Assembly (NCBI GenBank): GCA_013203955.1
Contig: JABMOY010000208.1
Span: 1 to 63,300 of the forward strand
From: Rhodospirillales bacterium
GTDB lineage: Bacteria; Pseudomonadota; Alphaproteobacteria; Rhodospirillales; Casp-alpha2
DNA length: 63,300 bases
Reading direction: 5' to 3'
Position numbers and translations under genes: made by a program
Notes under the pieces: generated by a model
What the model saw: the letters and a program-made list of their open reading frames with translations, nothing else
The model's database searches: none
Told to the model about the DNA's origin: nothing
Shown: piece by piece, positions 52,594-62,377 of the stretch
How positions within the stretch are numbered: position 1 is the first letter of the stretch
Layout: each line of letters opens with the position of its first letter

Positions 52594-53076
52594 ATGTATT
52601 CCCTGCGGCTCATGGCATCCAAAAACGCCCGCCTGTTCGAGATCGCCTATAATCTTGTCGATCCCTTCCTCCATGCGCTGGACCCCTTATGGCGCAAGAT
52701 CGGCTATGATCGTGCAGAAAAGCCCTTCGCTGTTGTCGAGGAATTGGCCAAAGGGCTGTTTTTCGATTGCCAAATGTGTGGGCGCTGCACGCTTAATTCG
52801 ACCGGCATGACATGTCCGATGAATTGCCCGAAAGACATCCGCAACGGGCCTTGCGGGGGCGTTCGCGCGGACGGCAACTGCGAAATCAAGCCGGACATGC
52901 GCTGTGTCTGGATGGAAGCCTGGCGGGGAAGCGAAAAAATGAAGGGTGGCGGTAAGATCAATAATATCATGCCGCCGGTTGATCACACCATCAAGGGAAC
53001 GTCGGCCTGGTTGCGGGTAATCAGGGAAGATAATGCCGCCAAAGAAAAAGCTTCAGAAGATGGGAGCGGAATATGA
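52594..53076 (+). CDS. MetV-like partner of methylenetetrahydrofolate reductase (MTHFR C-terminal-type zinc/FeS protein)
   Basis: 160 residues. Between residues about 58 and 110 are eight cysteines in CQMCGRCTLNSTGMTCPMNC, GPCGGV, NCEIK and MRCVW, matching PF12225, the small protein (MetV) that pairs with MetF in acetogens. The domain can be fused to MetF in other bacteria; here it is separate and overlaps metF by 4 bases. In acetogens MetVF has FeS clusters and uses electron carriers other than NADH. Confidence 0.85.
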   Translation: MYSLRLMASKNARLFEIAYNLVDPFLHALDPLWRKIGYDRAEKPFAVVEELAKGLFFDCQMCGRCTLNSTGMTCPMNCPKDIRNGPCGGVRADGNCEIKPDMRCVWMEAWRGSEKMKGGGKINNIMPPVDHTIKGTSAWLRVIREDNAAKEKASEDGSGI

Positions 53077-54068
53077 TCGCGACGCTGTTGTCGAACAGGG
53101 AGGTGCCCCCCGGCCATTCATCGCCCGGTCGTTTGGAACGCGCCCTTCGCGCCGGGCGCTTCGTGGTCACGGCGGAATTGAACCCCCCCGATTCGACCAA
53201 CCCCGAAGAAGTCTACGACCGGGCCAAGGTTCTGTCGGAAGTGTGCGACGCCATCAACGCCACCGACGCCTCGGGTGCGCATTGCCATATGTCTTCGGTG
53301 GCCATTTGCGCTTTGCTGACCCATGCCGGTTACAGCCCGGTGTTGCAGATATCGTGCCGCGACCGCAACCGCATCGCCATCCAGGGTGACGTGCTGGGGG
53401 CGGCGGCCATGGGCGTCAGCAATGTCCTGTGCTTGACCGGCGACGGCGTGCAGACCGGCGACCACCCCGAAGCCAAACCGGTTTTCGACCTGGATAGCAT
53501 TTCCCTGCTGCAAACCCTTCGCACCATGCGTGACGACGGAAAATTTCTGTCAGGCCGCAAGATAACGTCGCCGCCGAGAATCTTCTTGGGTGCCGCCGCC
53601 AACCCATTCGCGCCGCCCTTTGAGATGCGCCCGTTAAGGCTGGCCAAGAAGATCGAAGCCGGAGCGCAATTTGTTCAGACCCAGTATTGTTTCGATGTGC
53701 CTATGCTGAAAACTTACATGGACCGGGTTCGCGACATGGGTTTGGACGAAAAATGCTTCATCATCGTCGGCATCGGGCCGCTGGCTTCGGCCAAGACGGC
53801 GCGTTGGATCGGCAAGAATGTTCCCGGCGTTCACATCCCCGAACACGTGATCAAGCGCCTCGAAGGGGCGAAGGATCAAAAAAAGGAAGGCCGCCAAATC
53901 TGCGTGGAAATTATCCAGGAGGTCAAGGAAATCCAGGGCGTTGCCGGTATTCACGTGATGGCTTACCGGCAGGAAGAATTCGTCTCGGAAATTATCTCTG
54001 CTTCCGGTGTGCTGAACTATGAAACCCTGATCCGCGAGCCGGCCGCCAAATCCGGCAAGGACTCTTAG
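53073..54068 (+). CDS. metF: Methylenetetrahydrofolate reductase (MetF)
   Basis: 331 residues. FAD-binding TIM barrel with FVVTAELNPPDSTN at the start, ALLTHAGYSPVLQIS, VLCLTGDGVQTGDHPEA and QFVQTQYCFDV in the folate pocket. It interconverts methylene- and methyl-tetrahydrofolate; next to corrinoid demethylation genes the oxidative direction is inferred, giving the C1 unit for energy or biosynthesis. Co-translated with the MetV-like gene. Confidence 0.92.
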   Translation: MIATLLSNREVPPGHSSPGRLERALRAGRFVVTAELNPPDSTNPEEVYDRAKVLSEVCDAINATDASGAHCHMSSVAICALLTHAGYSPVLQISCRDRNRIAIQGDVLGAAAMGVSNVLCLTGDGVQTGDHPEAKPVFDLDSISLLQTLRTMRDDGKFLSGRKITSPPRIFLGAAANPFAPPFEMRPLRLAKKIEAGAQFVQTQYCFDVPMLKTYMDRVRDMGLDEKCFIIVGIGPLASAKTARWIGKNVPGVHIPEHVIKRLEGAKDQKKEGRQICVEIIQEVKEIQGVAGIHVMAYRQEEFVSEIISASGVLNYETLIREPAAKSGKDS

Positions 54069-54075
54069 AGAAGCC

Positions 54076-54333
54076 ATGGACAAGCCGGCAAGACCACGCA
54101 AAGGGCCTTACGAGGTCGAGGTCGAAGAGGGCCGGACTTATGTCTGGTGCAGTTGCGGGTTGAGCGCCACTCAACCCTGGTGTGACGGCGCCCACAAAGG
54201 GACGGCCTTCGAGCCGATCACATTCGTCGCGCCAATATCGGAAGTTTTTTTCATGTGCGGGTGCAAGGCGACGGAAAACCCGCCTTATTGTTTCGGCAAT
54301 TGCACCGGCAACGCGTCCCGGAACAAATCCTAA
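54076..54333 (+). CDS. CDGSH-type iron-sulfur protein with altered second motif
   Basis: 85 residues. First motif Cys25-x-Cys27...Cys36-x3-His40 (CSCGLSATQPWCDGAH) is a standard CDGSH 2Fe-2S site. The second copy reads CGCKATENPPYCFGNC (Cys61, 63, 72, 76), so the usual DGSH aspartate and histidine are replaced by Phe-Gly-Asn-Cys, giving a four-Cys ligand set. Function of tandem CDGSH proteins is electron transfer or cluster handling. 7 bases after metF; stop overlaps the convergent ccoS by 3 bases. Confidence 0.85.
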   Translation: MDKPARPRKGPYEVEVEEGRTYVWCSCGLSATQPWCDGAHKGTAFEPITFVAPISEVFFMCGCKATENPPYCFGNCTGNASRNKS

Positions 54334-54515
54334 GGGTCTTTTTCAGCCTCGGTTTCTTCGTCGGTGGGATCGATCACGGGATCGTCGAGCAGGATGCGCA
54401 TGGCGGCGCCGTCCAGGTCCTCGAACTGGCCGCTTTTTAAGGCCCAGAAAAAGGCCCCGAGCCCCAGCATGCCGAGGAACAGCGCTGCCGGGATCAGGTA
54501 GACAAGGGCCTCCAT
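54330..54515 (-). CDS. ccoS: cbb3 oxidase maturation protein CcoS
   Basis: 61 residues, one membrane helix (VYLIPAALFLGMLGLGAFFWAL) and a short acidic tail (DDPVIDPTDEETEAEKDP). Needed for haem and copper insertion into cbb3 oxidase. Last gene of ccoNOQP-ccoGHIS, one base after ccoI. Confidence 0.92.
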   Translation of the reverse strand: MEALVYLIPAALFLGMLGLGAFFWALKSGQFEDLDGAAMRILLDDPVIDPTDEETEAEKDP

Positions 54516-54516
54516 C

Positions 54517-56730
54517 TCAAGCGTCCTTATGGCTCAGAAGCCTGAGCCTGAGCGCGTTCAGCGTGACGGCAAGCGAGCTCGATGACATGGCGACGGCGGC
54601 GACCAACGGCGTCGCCAGCCCGGCCATCGCCAGCGGCACGGCGACGGCGTTGTAAAGAAACGCCATGGCGAAATTTTGCCGCACCAGCCGGTCGGCAAGG
54701 CGCGCCGTCAGGATAGACTGGGTGACGGGCTTAAGGGCCTTGCCTTGGAAAATGATGTCGGCGGCGGTCTGGCTGACGTCGGCGGCGCTCGCCGGCGACA
54801 TCGAAGCGAACCCCGCGGCCAAGGCCGGCGCGTCATTCAGTCCGTCACCGACCATCAAGACTTTGCGCCCGGCCTCCGTAAGCTCTCTCACACGCGCAAC
54901 TTTTTCATCGGGCAACATTTCGCCTTCGAAATCATCGATGCCCAAGGTTTTGGCGCTTTGCTCAACCGCCTGTAATCGGTCGCCGGACAGCAGAACAATT
55001 TTCAGGCCGAGACGGCGGACGGCGTCGATAACCTTTTCCGCGTCCGGGCGAAGCGCATCCGCGAGGGCAAACCTTGTGGGCTCTCGTCCGTCCTGGGCCA
55101 GCCAGATTTCCGTGCCGGGGGTGTCGTCGTCGGTTGCGTTTTCGACACCGCACCAATCCCGGCGGCCAAGGCGTACCGGAACACCATCGACAATCCCTGA
55201 AAGCCCCTGTCCGGGAGTTTCATTTATGTTTTTGACCTCGGGCAGGCTAAAACCCCCAGCCGCCTCAACCAAGGCGCGGGAAACGGGATGGCGCGAATGT
55301 GCCGCCAGAGCCGCCGCCAAGGCCAAATCTTTCTCGGGAATCTCTTGTCCGTTGGTCAGGCTCAGGTGGCCTGTGGTCAAGGTACCGGTCTTGTCGAAAA
55401 CGACCGTATCCACTTGGGCCAGACGCTCCAGGCCGTCTGCTGATTTCAATAAAACCCCGCGCTGCATGAGCGCGCCTGACGCCACCACCTGGACCACCGG
55501 TACGGCCAGTCCGATGGCGCACGGGCACGTAATGATGAGCACGGCGATGGCGGCCATCAGGGCCTGTTCCCACCCGGCCCCGGCGATGGCCAGCCATCCG
55601 ATAAACGTCGCCGCCGCCAGAATATGAACGGCGGGCGCGTAGATTTTGGCGACCCGGTCGGCGAGGCGCACATAACGGGCGCGGCCTTGTTCGGCGGCTT
55701 CCATCAGGCGCACGATTTCAGCCAAAAGCGTGTCGTCACCTGCGGCTGTCACCTTTACCTGGATAGGCGCAACAAGATTGATGGTGCCGGCGTAGACAGC
55801 AGAACCTTCTTTAACGCCTGCCGGCAGGCTCTCGCCGGTAATCAGGCTGGCATCGATCTCGCTGATGCCGGATGAAACCTCGCCGTCGGCGGGAATCCGC
55901 TCGCCGGTGGCGATGGCGACGACATGTCCGGGGCGAAGCTCGGCAACGGCGATGGTGCGTTGTCGGCCATCGGCGTCAATGACATGGGCGGTGAGAGCGG
56001 TCAGCCCGACAAGGTGTTCCGCCGCCGAGCGCGCCTTGGCTCGCGCCCGGTGATCCAAGTAGCGGCCGATCAATAAAAAGAACAACAGCGTTACCGAGGC
56101 GTCGAAATAAGCATGTTGGCCGCCCTGGATGGTTTGGTGGAGGCTCATCCCGGCGGCGAGCAGGACGGCGAGGGAAATCGGCACGTCCATGTTGAGCCCG
56201 CCCGAGCGAAGCGCCACGGCGGCCGAGCGGAAAAAAGGCTGTCCGGCATAGGCCACGGCGGGCAGCGCGATCAGCGCCGAAATCCAGTGAAACAAGGTGC
56301 GCGTCGCATCGCCCATGCCGTTGGCGTGCCCGGCCCAGACGGCGACGGATAACAGCATGACGTTGGCGGCGGCGAACCCGGCGACGCCAAGCGCCCTCAG
56401 CAGGCGCTTTTCCTGCCTCGCCCCTGATTGGCCCAGCCGTTCGGGATCGTAGGGTGCTACCGGAAAGCCCAAGGCTTCCATGCGCTCGACAATGCTTGCC
56501 GCCGTTGCCTCGCCGTCCCGCCATTCCGCCACCAGCCGCCGGGTGCTCATGTTGACCCGTGCCCGGACGATGCCGGGTGTGGCGTGAAGGGTGTTTTCGA
56601 TCCGGTGAATGCATGCGGCGCAATGGATGTTTTCAACCATCAGGTTGAGCCGCCGGATGTCGCCCGGAAGCTCGATGACGAACGGCACCGCTTCCGCATC
56701 TAACGGGGGTTGGGGAATGATACGGTTCAT
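54517..56730 (-). CDS. ccoI: Copper-type P1B ATPase for oxidase assembly (CcoI/FixI)
   Basis: 737 residues from the ATG at 56730 that overlaps the ccoH stop (ATGA); a longer frame to 56805 lies inside ccoH. N-terminal HMA domain with CAACIHRIE, transmembrane CPC metal site (ITCPCAIGLAVP), phosphorylation motif DKTGTLT and GDGLNDAPAL. Pumps copper out of the cytoplasm for cbb3 assembly. Confidence 0.95.
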   Translation of the reverse strand: MNRIIPQPPLDAEAVPFVIELPGDIRRLNLMVENIHCAACIHRIENTLHATPGIVRARVNMSTRRLVAEWRDGEATAASIVERMEALGFPVAPYDPERLGQSGARQEKRLLRALGVAGFAAANVMLLSVAVWAGHANGMGDATRTLFHWISALIALPAVAYAGQPFFRSAAVALRSGGLNMDVPISLAVLLAAGMSLHQTIQGGQHAYFDASVTLLFFLLIGRYLDHRARAKARSAAEHLVGLTALTAHVIDADGRQRTIAVAELRPGHVVAIATGERIPADGEVSSGISEIDASLITGESLPAGVKEGSAVYAGTINLVAPIQVKVTAAGDDTLLAEIVRLMEAAEQGRARYVRLADRVAKIYAPAVHILAAATFIGWLAIAGAGWEQALMAAIAVLIITCPCAIGLAVPVVQVVASGALMQRGVLLKSADGLERLAQVDTVVFDKTGTLTTGHLSLTNGQEIPEKDLALAAALAAHSRHPVSRALVEAAGGFSLPEVKNINETPGQGLSGIVDGVPVRLGRRDWCGVENATDDDTPGTEIWLAQDGREPTRFALADALRPDAEKVIDAVRRLGLKIVLLSGDRLQAVEQSAKTLGIDDFEGEMLPDEKVARVRELTEAGRKVLMVGDGLNDAPALAAGFASMSPASAADVSQTAADIIFQGKALKPVTQSILTARLADRLVRQNFAMAFLYNAVAVPLAMAGLATPLVAAVAMSSSSLAVTLNALRLRLLSHKDA

Positions 56731-57218
56731 TTCTTTACAAAGATCCCGTGCTGCATGCGGTAAACGAACTGGCCGTTCTGCGAGGCCTCGATGACGGCGT
56801 GCCAATTTCCGGCGAGCGGCAGTGCCGTTAGCGCCGCATAAAGCCCCGGCGCCGTTTCCTTGAGGTCGACAATGACGTCGAACCCTTCCTTGACTGGGCG
56901 TCGGAAGGTGACGCGCGCTTTCAGTCCCGTGATCGGCGCCTCACCCGGCGCTTCGATGCGAACTCGGGTGGTTCCGGCCTTGGCGGCGCCGTCAAAGGAA
57001 AGGGTGCTGCGCCAACCCAGGGCGGCCTGTTTCCGGGCGGCTTCCAGGGTCCGGTTGTAGGCGAGGCCTTTTTCATAGGGCTTGTCGGTGCTGAGGCCGG
57101 GCCAGCTGTCGAGCGCAAAGAAAACCAAGGCCCCGTTGGCGGCGAGAAAGACACCGAACAGGCCGGCCACGGCAAACAGCACCATGCGCCCGGTGATTTG
57201 GCGTTCGGCCTGCATCAT
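56727..57218 (-). CDS. ccoH: cbb3 oxidase assembly protein CcoH/FixH
   Basis: 163 residues, one N-terminal membrane helix (VLFAVAGLFGVFLAANGALVFFAL in part) and a periplasmic beta domain with NRTLEAARKQAALGW (FixH hallmark). Helps assemble cbb3 oxidase with CcoI. Overlaps ccoG and ccoI by 4 bases each. Confidence 0.92.
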   Translation of the reverse strand: MMQAERQITGRMVLFAVAGLFGVFLAANGALVFFALDSWPGLSTDKPYEKGLAYNRTLEAARKQAALGWRSTLSFDGAAKAGTTRVRIEAPGEAPITGLKARVTFRRPVKEGFDVIVDLKETAPGLYAALTALPLAGNWHAVIEASQNGQFVYRMQHGIFVKK

Positions 57219-58687
57219 TCGGGCCCTCGGAAGACGCTGTCATAGGTGGCGGTTCCACCGGTGTTGATGTCGGTCAGGATAAATTCGATGTCGTGGGAAT
57301 CCGAAGTGAGCGAGCCCCGGGGCGATGTCGCCAACAACCGGAAACTTTGCACCCGGTCGGGTTTGACCGTCACATAAGGCGTCGTTTCAGCGACATTTTC
57401 CGATCCAACGATGCCAAGGCTTAAACCGTCGAGGCCCTTGGCGGAAATGGAAAAGGTCCGTTGCCGCCGGATTTTGTTGAGCACCTTGAAGGTAAAGCCG
57501 TTGCGGATGGAGCCGTCCTTTAGAAGCGTGAACAGCGGATTGCGGTCGCGGAGAACATTAATATCGGTTTCCGAGCGGTTGAAGATGGCGGCCAGCATGA
57601 CGACCCCGGCCAACGCCCAAATTCCGGCATACAAAATCGTGCGCACGCGGATAAAGCGGATGGCGCCGCCATCGCCCGTGGCCCGGCGTTCGGCGTTGGC
57701 CAATGAGTCGTAATCGATCAGACCTCTCGGCCGTCCGATGCGGCCCATGACATCGTCACAGGCATCGATACAGAGCGCGCAAGTAATACATTCCAACTGC
57801 TGACCGTCGCGGATATCGATGCCCATCGGGCAGCACACGACGCAGGCATTGCAATCGATGCAATCACCACGGCCTTCCCAGGTTTCGCCCTTGCGGTAGG
57901 GCGCGCGCGGTTCCCCACGGTCACCGTGGTAAGTCACGGTCAGCGATTCTTCGTCCATCATCGCCGATTGGATGCGGGGCCAGGGGCACATATAGGTGCA
58001 GACCTGTTCCCGCATCAGGCCGCCCAAGGCGAACGTGGTGAAGGTCAGGACGGCGACGGTGATGTAGGCGACGGCGGGGGCCTCAAGGGTGAACAACTGC
58101 ACGAACAGGGTCGGCGCATCGGCGTAATAAAAGACCCAGGCGCCGCCGGTTCCCATCGCCGCCAACAGCCAAAGGAAATATTTGACCACGCGCTTCCCAA
58201 TTTTACCGAACGACCGAGGTGAATCGTCGAGACGGATGCGCGCCGAGCGGTCACCTTCGACCCAACGTTCAATAACCAAGAACAGGTCCGTCCAAACCGT
58301 TTGCGGGCAACTGTACCCGCACCAGGCGCGGCCGACGACGCTGGTCACCAGGAACAATCCGATGCCGGCCATGATCAGTAATCCGGCGAGGTAATAGATT
58401 TCCTGAGGCCAGATTTCGATGAAGAAGAAATAGAACCGCCGGGCCGGGAAATCGATCAATACGGCCTGATCCGGGGCACCGGGGCCTCGGTCCCAGCGCA
58501 GCCACGGCGTGATGTAATAGATGCCCAACGTTCCGGCCATGATCAGCCACTTGAAACGGCGAAACATTCCCTCCACGCGTTTCGGGTGAATCCGCTCGCG
58601 TGCTTTATATAAAGACCGGTTCTCTTTTTTGTTGACCGCCTCGACGTCAAAACGCTCGACATCTGAAGCGGTGGCCTTTTGGTCCAT
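57215..58687 (-). CDS. ccoG: Ferredoxin-like copper reductase CcoG/FixG
   Basis: 490 residues. About five membrane helices in the first 220 residues, then two 4Fe-4S motifs CIDCNACVVCCPMGID (about residue 270) and CITCALCIDACDDVM, and a C-terminal Ig-like domain. Reduces Cu(II) for oxidase assembly. CSQNPC-like CGYSCPQTVWTD near residue 125 is also typical. Confidence 0.95.
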   Translation of the reverse strand: MDQKATASDVERFDVEAVNKKENRSLYKARERIHPKRVEGMFRRFKWLIMAGTLGIYYITPWLRWDRGPGAPDQAVLIDFPARRFYFFFIEIWPQEIYYLAGLLIMAGIGLFLVTSVVGRAWCGYSCPQTVWTDLFLVIERWVEGDRSARIRLDDSPRSFGKIGKRVVKYFLWLLAAMGTGGAWVFYYADAPTLFVQLFTLEAPAVAYITVAVLTFTTFALGGLMREQVCTYMCPWPRIQSAMMDEESLTVTYHGDRGEPRAPYRKGETWEGRGDCIDCNACVVCCPMGIDIRDGQQLECITCALCIDACDDVMGRIGRPRGLIDYDSLANAERRATGDGGAIRFIRVRTILYAGIWALAGVVMLAAIFNRSETDINVLRDRNPLFTLLKDGSIRNGFTFKVLNKIRRQRTFSISAKGLDGLSLGIVGSENVAETTPYVTVKPDRVQSFRLLATSPRGSLTSDSHDIEFILTDINTGGTATYDSVFRGPE

Positions 58688-58717
58688 GTCAGACGTTCCG
58701 ATCAGGATGGAGCAGGC

Positions 58718-59590
58718 TCAGCTCCCGCCGCCCAGGGAATGGACGTAAACAGCCAATTGCTTAATCGTGACCGGGTCCAGAATCCTGCCCCAGGCCGGCA
58801 TGACGCCGCCACGGCTGTTGGAAATGGTTTCGACGATGGTCTCCTTGTCGCCGCCATAGAGCCAAATAGCGTTGTTGAGCGCCGGCGCGCCTTGCGCCAT
58901 GTCGCCGCTGCCGGTTTCCCCGTGGCAACCCGCGCATTGTTCGGCGTAAATGGCTTTACCCCGGCCTTGTGCGGCTTGGTCTTTTGATTGGCCCGACAGC
59001 CCCAGCACATAATCGGCGACATCTGAAATCTGCGCCGGGTTGAGGACCTTGTCCCGCAAGAAAGCCGGCATGGCCGACGTTCTGGCATCTTCGTCATCTT
59101 CGTTGCGGATACCGTGGGTGATGGTTTTCTGTATTTCCTTCAACGACCCCCCCCACAGCCATTCGTCATCGTTGAGGTTGGGATAGCCGACGAAACCCTG
59201 CGCGCCGGATCCGTGGCATTGCGTGCAGTGGACGTTGAAGGCCGACCGACCGCCGGCCAGCGTAAATTCAAGAAGCTCAGGTTTTGTGCGAATTTGTTCC
59301 AGGGACGCGGATGCCACCTTTACCCGTTGACCGGCGTGGGCCAGTTTGGCTTCCGCCAATTCGACGGCGACCTCGCCGCGCGAGCTGTAGCCCAGCATCC
59401 CCTTGGAATAGCTGGAAATCAGCGGCAGCGCCGGATAGGCGACCCAATACCCGATCGACCAAATGATTGTTGCCCAGAAAATCCAGCGCCACCAGTTCGG
59501 CAGCGGATTGTCGAGTTCCTTGATCCCGTCCCATTCGTGGCCGGTGGTTTCGATGCCGGTAATGGCGTCAGTTTCTTTTATTTCCGCCAT
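58718..59590 (-). CDS. ccoP: cbb3 oxidase di-haem cytochrome c subunit CcoP
   Basis: 290 residues. N-terminal membrane segment (WRWIFWATIIWSIGYWVAYP, in part) and two c-type haem sites, CTQCH (about residue 125) and CAGCH (about residue 218), each with a later Met ligand. Passes electrons into CcoO and CcoN. Confidence 0.96.
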   Translation of the reverse strand: MAEIKETDAITGIETTGHEWDGIKELDNPLPNWWRWIFWATIIWSIGYWVAYPALPLISSYSKGMLGYSSRGEVAVELAEAKLAHAGQRVKVASASLEQIRTKPELLEFTLAGGRSAFNVHCTQCHGSGAQGFVGYPNLNDDEWLWGGSLKEIQKTITHGIRNEDDEDARTSAMPAFLRDKVLNPAQISDVADYVLGLSGQSKDQAAQGRGKAIYAEQCAGCHGETGSGDMAQGAPALNNAIWLYGGDKETIVETISNSRGGVMPAWGRILDPVTIKQLAVYVHSLGGGS

Positions 59591-59593
59591 GTT

Positions 59594-59743
59594 TCAATCC
59601 TCCTTGAAGGGAATTAGGGCGGCGTCTTCGAATTTCTTCTTGGCGCCGGGACGCAGCGCATAGATCAACATGCCGATGAACAGGATAGCCAGATAAGCCA
59701 AGCCCCAGGTTTGGGCGAAATAGGAAACGCTTTCAAAAGTCAT
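59594..59743 (-). CDS. ccoQ: cbb3 oxidase small subunit CcoQ
   Basis: 49 residues read directly from the sequence: one membrane helix (LAYLAILFIGMLIYALRPG) and a Lys-rich then acidic tail ending PFKED. It sits between ccoO and ccoP with GGAGATA before the ATG. Stabilises the oxidase. Too short for most ORF thresholds. Confidence 0.88.
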   Translation of the reverse strand: MTFESVSYFAQTWGLAYLAILFIGMLIYALRPGAKKKFEDAALIPFKED

Positions 59744-59752
59744 GGCTATCTC

Positions 59753-60478
59753 CTACCTCAGGTTTTCTTTGGCGTTATAGACGCTGAAATCGACCATGGT
59801 GCCGAGCACCTGAAGATAGGCGATCAGCGCGTCCATCTCGGACGGCGGCCCCGACCGGCCATCGAAATTACGGGCCTTGGCGCCGGGATAACGTTTGGCG
59901 ACCGCCTCGGCGCCGTCCGAATCGGGATTGACTTGCGCCGTCATGTCACGGGCGGCGTTGGCGATCATGTCCGGGCTATAGGGAACGCCGACCATGCGGT
60001 TGGCTTCTAGGTGGGCGGCGATGCCTTTGACATCGGCCTTTTCGTCCATCAGGAACGGATAGCCGGGCATGACGGTTTCGGGGACCACGCCCCGGGGATT
60101 GATCATGTGTTGACGATGCCAATCATCCGAATACTTGCCGCCGACGCGGGCCAGGTCGGGACCGGTCCTTTTCGAGCCCCACTGAAACGGATGATCGTAC
60201 ATACTTTCGGCGGCCAGGCTGTAATGGCCGTAACGTTCGACCTCGTCGCGGAGCGGCCTGATCATCTGGCTGTGGCAGTTGTAACAGCCTTCGCGGATAT
60301 AGATGTTGCGCCCGGTGAGTTCCAGCGGCGTGTACGGACGGACGCCCTTTACCTTTTCAATGGTGCTTTCCAGGTAAAACAAGGGCGCGATTTCGACGAT
60401 GCCGCCGATAGACACGACGACCAGGATGGCGACGAGCATCAGGATTGAGTTTTTTTCGAGCTTCGCATGATTAAACAT
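59753..60478 (-). CDS. ccoO: cbb3 oxidase mono-haem cytochrome c subunit CcoO
   Basis: 241 residues. N-terminal helix ([20 protein letters not shown] in part), haem site CYNCHSQMI (about residue 65), and [13 protein letters not shown] with an axial Met. Carries electrons between CcoP and CcoN. Confidence 0.97.
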   Translation of the reverse strand: MFNHAKLEKNSILMLVAILVVVSIGGIVEIAPLFYLESTIEKVKGVRPYTPLELTGRNIYIREGCYNCHSQMIRPLRDEVERYGHYSLAAESMYDHPFQWGSKRTGPDLARVGGKYSDDWHRQHMINPRGVVPETVMPGYPFLMDEKADVKGIAAHLEANRMVGVPYSPDMIANAARDMTAQVNPDSDGAEAVAKRYPGAKARNFDGRSGPPSEMDALIAYLQVLGTMVDFSVYNAKENLR

Positions 60479-60492
60479 TTCTCGTCCTCCCG

Positions 60493-62103
60493 TCAGGCCG
60501 TCGCCGCGGCGGGCTGGGCTTCATAGGGCTTTTCGTCCCTGAGATCACCCCTCGCCGTGCGGTAGACGTTGTAGGCCATCAACAGCGCTCCGGCGACGAA
60601 GAAGGCGCCGCCCACAACCCGGATTAGATAGAACGGATGCATGGCTTCGACGGTTTCGGCGAAGGAATACTCCAGGAACCCCAATGAATCGTAAGCCCGC
60701 CACATAAGCCCCTGCATAATGCCGGAAACCCACATGGCCGCCGTGTAAAGCACGATGCCGATGGTCGCCAACCAGAAATGGGTAGACACCAAACGCACCG
60801 AAAACAGCCGTGGGCGATTCCACATTTTCGGCGCCAGGAAGTAGATGGTGCCGAAGCTGACCATGCCGACCCAGCCCAGCGCCCCGGAATGCACATGGCC
60901 GATGGTCCAGTCGGTATAATGGCTTAAGCCGTTGACCGCCTTGATCGCCATCAACGGGCCTTCGAAGGTGCTCATCCCGTAAAAGGCGATGGACAGCACC
61001 ATGATGCGGAGGATCGGGTCGGTGCGCAGCTTGTCCCAGGCGCCGGAAAGCGTCATCAGGCCGTTGATCATGCCGCCCCAGCTCGGCATCCACAGCATGA
61101 TCGAAAACGTCATGCCCAATGTCTGCGCCCAATCGGGAAGCGCCGTGTAATGCAGGTGATGGGGCCCGGCCCAGATATAAAGGAAAATCAGGCTCCAGAA
61201 ATGGATGACAGACAGCCGGTAGGAATAGATCGGCCGCTTCGCCTGTTTCGGGACGTAGTAATACATCAAGCCTAAGAACCCTGCCGTCAGGAAAAACCCG
61301 ACGGCGTTATGGCCGTACCACCACTGGGTCAAAGCGTCTTGGACGCCGGCGAAGAGGGTATAGCTCTTGGTGCCGAAGAAACTGACCGGCATCGCCAAGT
61401 TATTGACGATATGCAACATGGCGACGGTAACGATGAAGGCCAGGAAGAACCAGTTGGCGACATAAATATGCGGCTCGCGTCGCCTCATCAGCGTCGCCAG
61501 AAAGACCACCAGATAAACCACCCAGACGACGGTCAGCCACAAATCCACATACCATTCGGGCTCGGCGTATTCCTTGGACTGGGTGATTCCGAAGACATAC
61601 CCCGTCGCCGCCAGCACCAAAAACAGCTGATAGCCCCAGAACACGAACCAAGGCGCCCAGCCCCCGGCAACGCGGGTTTGGCAGGTCCGCTGGACGACGT
61701 GAAAGGTTGACATGATCAAGACGTTACCGCCGAACGCGAAAATAACGGCCGACGTGTGAAGCGGGCGCAGACGCCCGAAATTGGTCCAGGGAAGGTCTAA
61801 ATTTAAGACCGGAAAAGCCAGTTGCAGGGCGATGACCAGCCCGACCAGGAAGCCGACGATGCCCCAGAAAACAGAAGCAATAACCCCGGCCCGGACGATG
61901 GCGTCGTTGTAGGGAATGGCGCTATTGGGGTCGGCCGGCCCGCCGGTGTCATCGCCGCGGCGGATAACCCAGAAGATGCCGAGGACGCAGGCGACGAGGA
62001 ATAATAGCCCGTGTGCATACATCCCTGTGTCGACGGCACGGGCCGCCAGAAATGCACCAAGAAGACCGCCGAGCCCAAGGGGCCCGATGATAAGAAAGGA
62101 CAT
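60493..62103 (-). CDS. ccoN: cbb3 oxidase catalytic subunit CcoN
   Basis: 536 residues from the ATG at 62103 (GAGGAG 9 bases ahead). Twelve membrane helices; [33 protein letters not shown] and [15 protein letters not shown] hold haem b, haem b3 and CuB histidines. High-affinity terminal oxidase for low oxygen. Preceded by an FNR-type box at 62194-62207. Confidence 0.97.
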   Translation of the reverse strand: MSFLIIGPLGLGGLLGAFLAARAVDTGMYAHGLLFLVACVLGIFWVIRRGDDTGGPADPNSAIPYNDAIVRAGVIASVFWGIVGFLVGLVIALQLAFPVLNLDLPWTNFGRLRPLHTSAVIFAFGGNVLIMSTFHVVQRTCQTRVAGGWAPWFVFWGYQLFLVLAATGYVFGITQSKEYAEPEWYVDLWLTVVWVVYLVVFLATLMRRREPHIYVANWFFLAFIVTVAMLHIVNNLAMPVSFFGTKSYTLFAGVQDALTQWWYGHNAVGFFLTAGFLGLMYYYVPKQAKRPIYSYRLSVIHFWSLIFLYIWAGPHHLHYTALPDWAQTLGMTFSIMLWMPSWGGMINGLMTLSGAWDKLRTDPILRIMVLSIAFYGMSTFEGPLMAIKAVNGLSHYTDWTIGHVHSGALGWVGMVSFGTIYFLAPKMWNRPRLFSVRLVSTHFWLATIGIVLYTAAMWVSGIMQGLMWRAYDSLGFLEYSFAETVEAMHPFYLIRVVGGAFFVAGALLMAYNVYRTARGDLRDEKPYEAQPAAATA

Positions 62104-62193
62104 AACTTGAATCTCCTCGTCCAAGCGGGAAGGGACGGTGTCGAAAAACGACCCCTTAGAGTGACTCTATACTTCAGGCGGGCAAAAGGGCAA

Positions 62194-62207
62194 TTGATCG
62201 AAATCAA
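62194..62207. promoter_or_regulatory. FNR/FixK box before ccoN
   Basis: TTGAT-CGAA-ATCAA, a perfect FNR/FixK/Anr site, centred about 97 bases before the ccoN start. Predicts induction at low oxygen. Confidence 0.85.
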
Positions 62208-62322
62208 TGTAGAAAACGCGATGGCGTGCTTGGGGTTGGCAAAGGAGCCTAAAATCCCCCAGGAAACCATCCCGGAAAAATCGTTCTTTGATTGTTCTTG
62301 ACAATCTTAGGTGATTATATAC

Positions 62323-62371
62323 TTGACACACGTCAGGCCATATCCTATAATTATTTCAATCAGATAGGATA
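62323..62371 (+). promoter_or_regulatory. Consensus promoter and inverted repeat of the transposase
   Basis: TTGACA (62323-62328), 17 bases, TATAAT (62346-62351): an exact sigma-70 consensus. TATCCTAT (62341-62348) and ATAGGATA (62364-62371) form an 8-bp inverted repeat over the -10, possible repressor site or part of the IS end. Confidence 0.75.
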
Positions 62372-62377
62372 AATACT

